A DNA stretch of 64,000 bases. Origin: Methanococcus maripaludis C5. Its GTDB lineage: Archaea; AGJL01; Methanococci; Methanococcales; Methanococcaceae. Position 1 is the stretch's first letter, and every line of letters starts with the position of its first letter. The notes under the pieces were generated by a model, which did no database searches, was not told where the DNA came from, and saw only the letters and a program-made list of their open reading frames with translations. Below are positions 62,376-64,000 of the stretch, in pieces. Made by a program: the position numbers and the translations under genes. The stretch is taken from the NCBI RefSeq assembly GCF_000016125.1, contig NC_009135.1, forward strand, positions 1,612,001-1,676,000. The letters are read 5' to 3'.

Positions 62376-63779
62376 ATGGAATATTTAATTAATTTAAAAA
62401 AAGCAGTTAAATTACTTAGAAAAAATCGGGATAAAAAAATACTAGTCTGTACTCACATCGATACAGACGGTATAAATTCCAGAATTATTTTAGAAAAAGT
62501 GCTTGAAAGATTGAATATTGGGGCGGAATTTCTATTTTTAAGGCAGATTGATTATGGAACAGTTGATACAATTCCATTTGATAATGATTTAATAATATTT
62601 GCAGACCTTGGAAGCGGTCAAATCGATTTAATAAATGAAAAGTTAAAAGAAATCTCCAAAAAACCAAAAATAATTATTTTAGACCACCACCTGATTTCAA
62701 ATGAAAAAATCCCTGAAAATATTGTAAATGTAAACCCCCACAACAACGGAATTGACGGCGGGAAAGAAATTTGCGGTGCTGGAGTTTGCTACCTTTTTGC
62801 AAAGATATGTGATCCCCGATTTACTGATCTTGCAAAATATGCAGTTTTAGGGGCTGTTGGGGATGTTCAAAGTCTTGAAGGAAATTTAATTGGATTGAAT
62901 AGGGATGTAATTTTAAAAGATGCAATTAAATCTGGCGATATTTCGGTAAGTCCTGATTTACAGTTTTACGGGAAGCATACGAGGCCGCTTTTTACTTCGA
63001 TTAAATATTTCACCGACGTTAGAACCGATCTTACCGATAACGACTCTCGAATAATTAACTTTATAAACAATGTAAACAGAAAGCACGGAACCGATATAAT
63101 TCCAAAAAATTACCTGTGTGAGCTCACATTTGAAGAAAAAAAGATCATGGGAACTGAGTTTTTACACAAATGCAGTCGATATATTCCTCCTGCATGGCGA
63201 ATACACCTTCCAAAAGTTATTTTTGGGGAAAGTTATGAGTTAACAAATGAAGAATTTAAATCGAATCTGAAGAATCTGGAAGAATTTTCAACCTGTATAA
63301 ATGGATGTTCGAGATACGATGAATATGAAGTTCCTCTGGAAGTTTTAAAAGGGGATCGGGATAAAAACTACAGTAAAATGCTTAGAATGCTTAAAAAACA
63401 CAAAAGAAATCTTGCAGGTTCGATGGATTTTTTAAGGAATGAAGTTGAAATAGTTCAGAAGGAAAATTTCCAGTACTTTAAAGTTGATAAAAATGCAATA
63501 AAAGGAAACATCGTTGGAATTGTTGCAGGAATGAGTTATTCTCTTGAAAAGGTTGACTGGAAAAAGCCAATTTTTGCAGTTTCCGAGGTAGATGGGGGAT
63601 ACAAGGTTTCAGCAAGATGTCCAAAGCTTTTATCCTTTGCACAAGATATTAATCTTGCAACTGCGATAAACTACGCTTCTAAAAAGGTTGGTGGAAGTGG
63701 CGGCGGACACAAATTCGCCTGTGGGGCTTATATCCCAGAAATTGGAGATTTTGTTAAATATCTCGAAGAAAAATTATAA
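62376..63779 (+). CDS. DHH-family RecJ-like phosphoesterase
   Basis: 467 residues. '[16 protein letters not shown]' near residue 26, '[13 protein letters not shown]', '[13 protein letters not shown]' near residue 102 (the DHH motif) and the DHHA1-like C terminus '[19 protein letters not shown]' identify the RecJ/GAN group. Archaeal RecJ-like proteins act as single-strand nucleases, and one type (GAN) binds GINS; a candidate GINS gene lies at 39346-39933. The start at 62376 follows GGTG; a longer frame to 62307 is not supported. Confidence 0.87.
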   Translation: MEYLINLKKAVKLLRKNRDKKILVCTHIDTDGINSRIILEKVLERLNIGAEFLFLRQIDYGTVDTIPFDNDLIIFADLGSGQIDLINEKLKEISKKPKIIILDHHLISNEKIPENIVNVNPHNNGIDGGKEICGAGVCYLFAKICDPRFTDLAKYAVLGAVGDVQSLEGNLIGLNRDVILKDAIKSGDISVSPDLQFYGKHTRPLFTSIKYFTDVRTDLTDNDSRIINFINNVNRKHGTDIIPKNYLCELTFEEKKIMGTEFLHKCSRYIPPAWRIHLPKVIFGESYELTNEEFKSNLKNLEEFSTCINGCSRYDEYEVPLEVLKGDRDKNYSKMLRMLKKHKRNLAGSMDFLRNEVEIVQKENFQYFKVDKNAIKGNIVGIVAGMSYSLEKVDWKKPIFAVSEVDGGYKVSARCPKLLSFAQDINLATAINYASKKVGGSGGGHKFACGAYIPEIGDFVKYLEEKL

Positions 63780-63812
63780 TTTAGATTAAAGTGAAGATTT
63801 GTAGGTAAAAAT

Positions 63813-64000
63813 ATGTTCAAAGAAGACACAAAATTTGCATCACTATATGAAATAAAGGTTTTAAATGAATTAACTGGAAAAAACTTCCAAGAAGATGATT
63901 TAATCCTTTTAGAAAAGCTTTCTGGAGTAGATTATAGAAAAAGGGTTTACGTTTCAGAAGATCAAATCGGAACACTCGAGTTTGATTTACTGGATTTAAC
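63813..64000 (+). CDS. Partial gene at window end, unidentified
   Basis: First 62 codons only, starting 'MFKEDTKFASLYEIKVLNEL' with GGTA before the ATG. There is too little to name it; the opening resembles archaeal proteins that combine an RNA-binding or Fe-S domain with a PAPS-reductase-like domain, a weak suggestion. Confidence 0.4.
   Translation, partial: MFKEDTKFASLYEIKVLNELTGKNFQEDDLILLEKLSGVDYRKRVYVSEDQIGTLEFDLLDL

Overview
This window reads as chromosome from a mesophilic methanogenic archaeon of the genus Methanococcus, most likely M. maripaludis or a close relative. The DNA is AT-rich outside the RNA genes. Most starts follow a GGTGA- or GGTGGT-type ribosome binding site, and promoters carry TTTATATA-like boxes. 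The 16S sequence is archaeal, and there are archaeal replication, translation, lipid and methanogenesis genes. In-frame UGA (selenocysteine) codons in the hdr/vhu/fwu genes, together with a tRNA-Sec gene, point to Methanococcus. Family names come from reading the sequence and recalling the families; no search was run.

Layout. 1-9.8 kb: PUA protein, truD, argH, a CoA-binding protein, an orphan C5-cytosine methyltransferase, then replication genes priL and polB (PolD small subunit), and convergent GGGP synthase. 9.8-16.5 kb: a 34-residue membrane peptide gene, the archaeal 3-dehydroquinate synthase, a DUF2254-like membrane protein, rio2, korA, a SelA-like PLP protein and a DUF2098 protein. 16.5-26.5 kb: two rRNA operons (16S-23S-5S) as a direct tandem repeat, 5,000 bp per unit and 43 bp apart, with no tRNA in the 16S-23S spacer. 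26.5-32.9 kb: hisF, a MinD/ParA-like ATPase and two divergent large secreted proteins. 33-36.4 kb: a compact run of winged-helix regulator, methyltransferase, HmdII, small GTPase and roadblock protein. 36.5-43.6 kb: PLP enzyme, LysR regulator, pcn, a candidate GINS subunit, L44e, S27e, aIF2-alpha, nop10, arfB, methanogenesis marker 9, an unknown protein and tRNA-Sec. 43.6-48.7 kb: homoserine dehydrogenase with its ACT partner, a sodium/solute symporter with a small subunit, carS, and a 707-bp intergenic stretch holding a strong candidate structured RNA.

48.7-56.4 kb is the metabolic core: hdrA-vhuD-vhuG-vhuA-vhuU-vhuB-fwuB. It encodes the Sec-containing F420-non-reducing hydrogenase, heterodisulfide reductase subunit A and the formylfuran dehydrogenase catalytic subunit, which are the proteins of flavin-based electron bifurcation linking the last and first steps of methanogenesis. 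Five UGA codons in four genes are read as Sec, and a SECIS-like hairpin can be drawn after each of these four genes. 56.5-64 kb: a HisA-like protein, comE, an unknown protein, ferredoxin, cbf5, a small membrane protein, intron-containing tRNA-Trp, two tandem class III (type IV pilin-like) prepilins, a phosphoesterase, a membrane protein, a RecJ-like DHH protein and a gene cut by the window end.

The item most worth following up is the candidate small RNA at about 48236-48377 (minus strand). It has three hairpins and C-rich single-stranded segments complementary in character to the G-rich ribosome binding sites used here, and it lies just upstream of the selenoprotein operon. Other leads are the HmdII-GTPase-roadblock cluster, a LysR gene that may be the selenium regulator HrsM, and palindromes at three inferred promoters or leaders.
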